A DNA stretch of 5,936 nt from Pseudomonadota bacterium (GTDB taxonomy: Bacteria > Pseudomonadota > Gammaproteobacteria > Steroidobacterales > Woeseiaceae), in NCBI GenBank assembly GCA_022565135.1, contig JADFKA010000122.1:1-5936 (forward strand), written 5' to 3'. Under the pieces are notes generated by a model. It was not told the origin of the DNA and ran no database searches. It saw only the letters and a list, made by a program, of their open reading frames with translations. A program made the translations under genes and the position numbers. Positions 5,672 to 5,936 of this stretch are shown here, one piece after another. Every line of letters starts with the position of its first letter. The first letter of the stretch is position 1.

Positions 5672-5936
5672 ATGACCGTGCTGCAACTGGGTGCAATAAC
5701 CGTACAGCGCATCGTCGAGCATGAGATTCCAGTCTACGCTCCCGCGGATTTTTTCGCCGAGGCGACATCCGAGGCGGTCGAGCCTTATCGGGCGTGGCTC
5801 GAGCCCAAAGCACTGTGTCCGCGCACCGGCCTCATGATCATGCCGGTGGTGTCTTACCTGGTGCGGACCCGTCACCACTGCATATTAATTGACACCTGTG
5901 TCGGTTGCCACAAAACCTACGCGGAACCACCGCAGT
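5672..5936 (+). CDS. MBL-fold metallo-hydrolase, N-terminal part (cut by window edge)
   Basis: Eighty-eight codons are open from ATG at 5672 to the right edge, with no stop. The protein starts MTVLQLGAITVQRIVEHE and continues through RAWLEPKAL (40-48), SYLVRTRHHCILIDTCVG (61-78) and HKTY. This order (strand with G-x-I/V-x-x-x-R-I-V-E, then RAWL, then a strand ILIDTCVG before the metal-binding loop) is typical of metallo-beta-lactamase-fold hydrolases. The diagnostic HxHxDH metal motif should follow just beyond the window, so the assignment is by N-terminal pattern only. A weak GAAAG lies 6 nt upstream of the start. It is divergent from the ABC ATPase gene and its substrate cannot be inferred. 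Confidence 0.72.
   Translation, partial: MTVLQLGAITVQRIVEHEIPVYAPADFFAEATSEAVEPYRAWLEPKALCPRTGLMIMPVVSYLVRTRHHCILIDTCVGCHKTYAEPPQ

Noticed and set aside
5591..5878. Minus-strand frame of 95 codons at the right end
   Set aside because: It overlaps the metallo-beta-lactamase-fold start in antisense and covers the intergenic repeats; its product is not recognisable.

Overview
The window looks like chromosomal DNA from a proteobacterium of moderately high GC, probably marine or osmolyte-using. That placement is inferred from protein families (a DMSP-lyase-like cupin, a trimethylamine-dehydrogenase-like flavoenzyme, a polyamine-type ABC ATPase), not from any taxonomic marker. No RNA gene, CRISPR array or transposase gene was seen.

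Left part (1-4204, + strand): four genes run tightly in one direction and look like one operon whose promoter lies left of the window. They are an aldo/keto reductase (5' end cut by the window edge), a cupin of the DMSP-lyase (DddQ-like) superfamily that has lost all recognisable metal ligands, a 671-residue FMN/Fe-S/FAD flavoenzyme of the old-yellow-enzyme fusion class (N-methylproline demethylase / trimethylamine dehydrogenase-like), and a second DddQ-like cupin with a complete metal and catalytic residue set. Gene junctions are a 14-nt overlap, a 17-nt gap and a 4-nt ATGA overlap, so co-translation is likely. My inference is a catabolic pathway for a methylated sulfonium or ammonium osmolyte: the flavoenzyme would demethylate or oxidise, the intact cupin would do a lyase-type step, and the reductase would act on an aldehyde or ketone. 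The substrate cannot be read from the sequence.

Middle (4202-4347): a 146-bp element without a gene of its own, symmetric about position 4274.5. Its ends are near-identical inverted repeats beginning TAGCA-CCTGTTGAAAA. It looks like a MITE, or a solo insertion-sequence derivative, flanked by TA. Its two outer TAG triplets are exactly the stop codons of the two convergent genes on either side, and its fold could act as a two-way transcription terminator.

Right part (4345-5936): a PotA/PotG-type ABC transporter ATPase on the minus strand, which stands alone with no permease or binding protein beside it. A 226-bp divergent intergenic region follows, with a candidate promoter and two small inverted repeats, then the first 88 codons of a metallo-beta-lactamase-fold protein on the plus strand that runs off the window.
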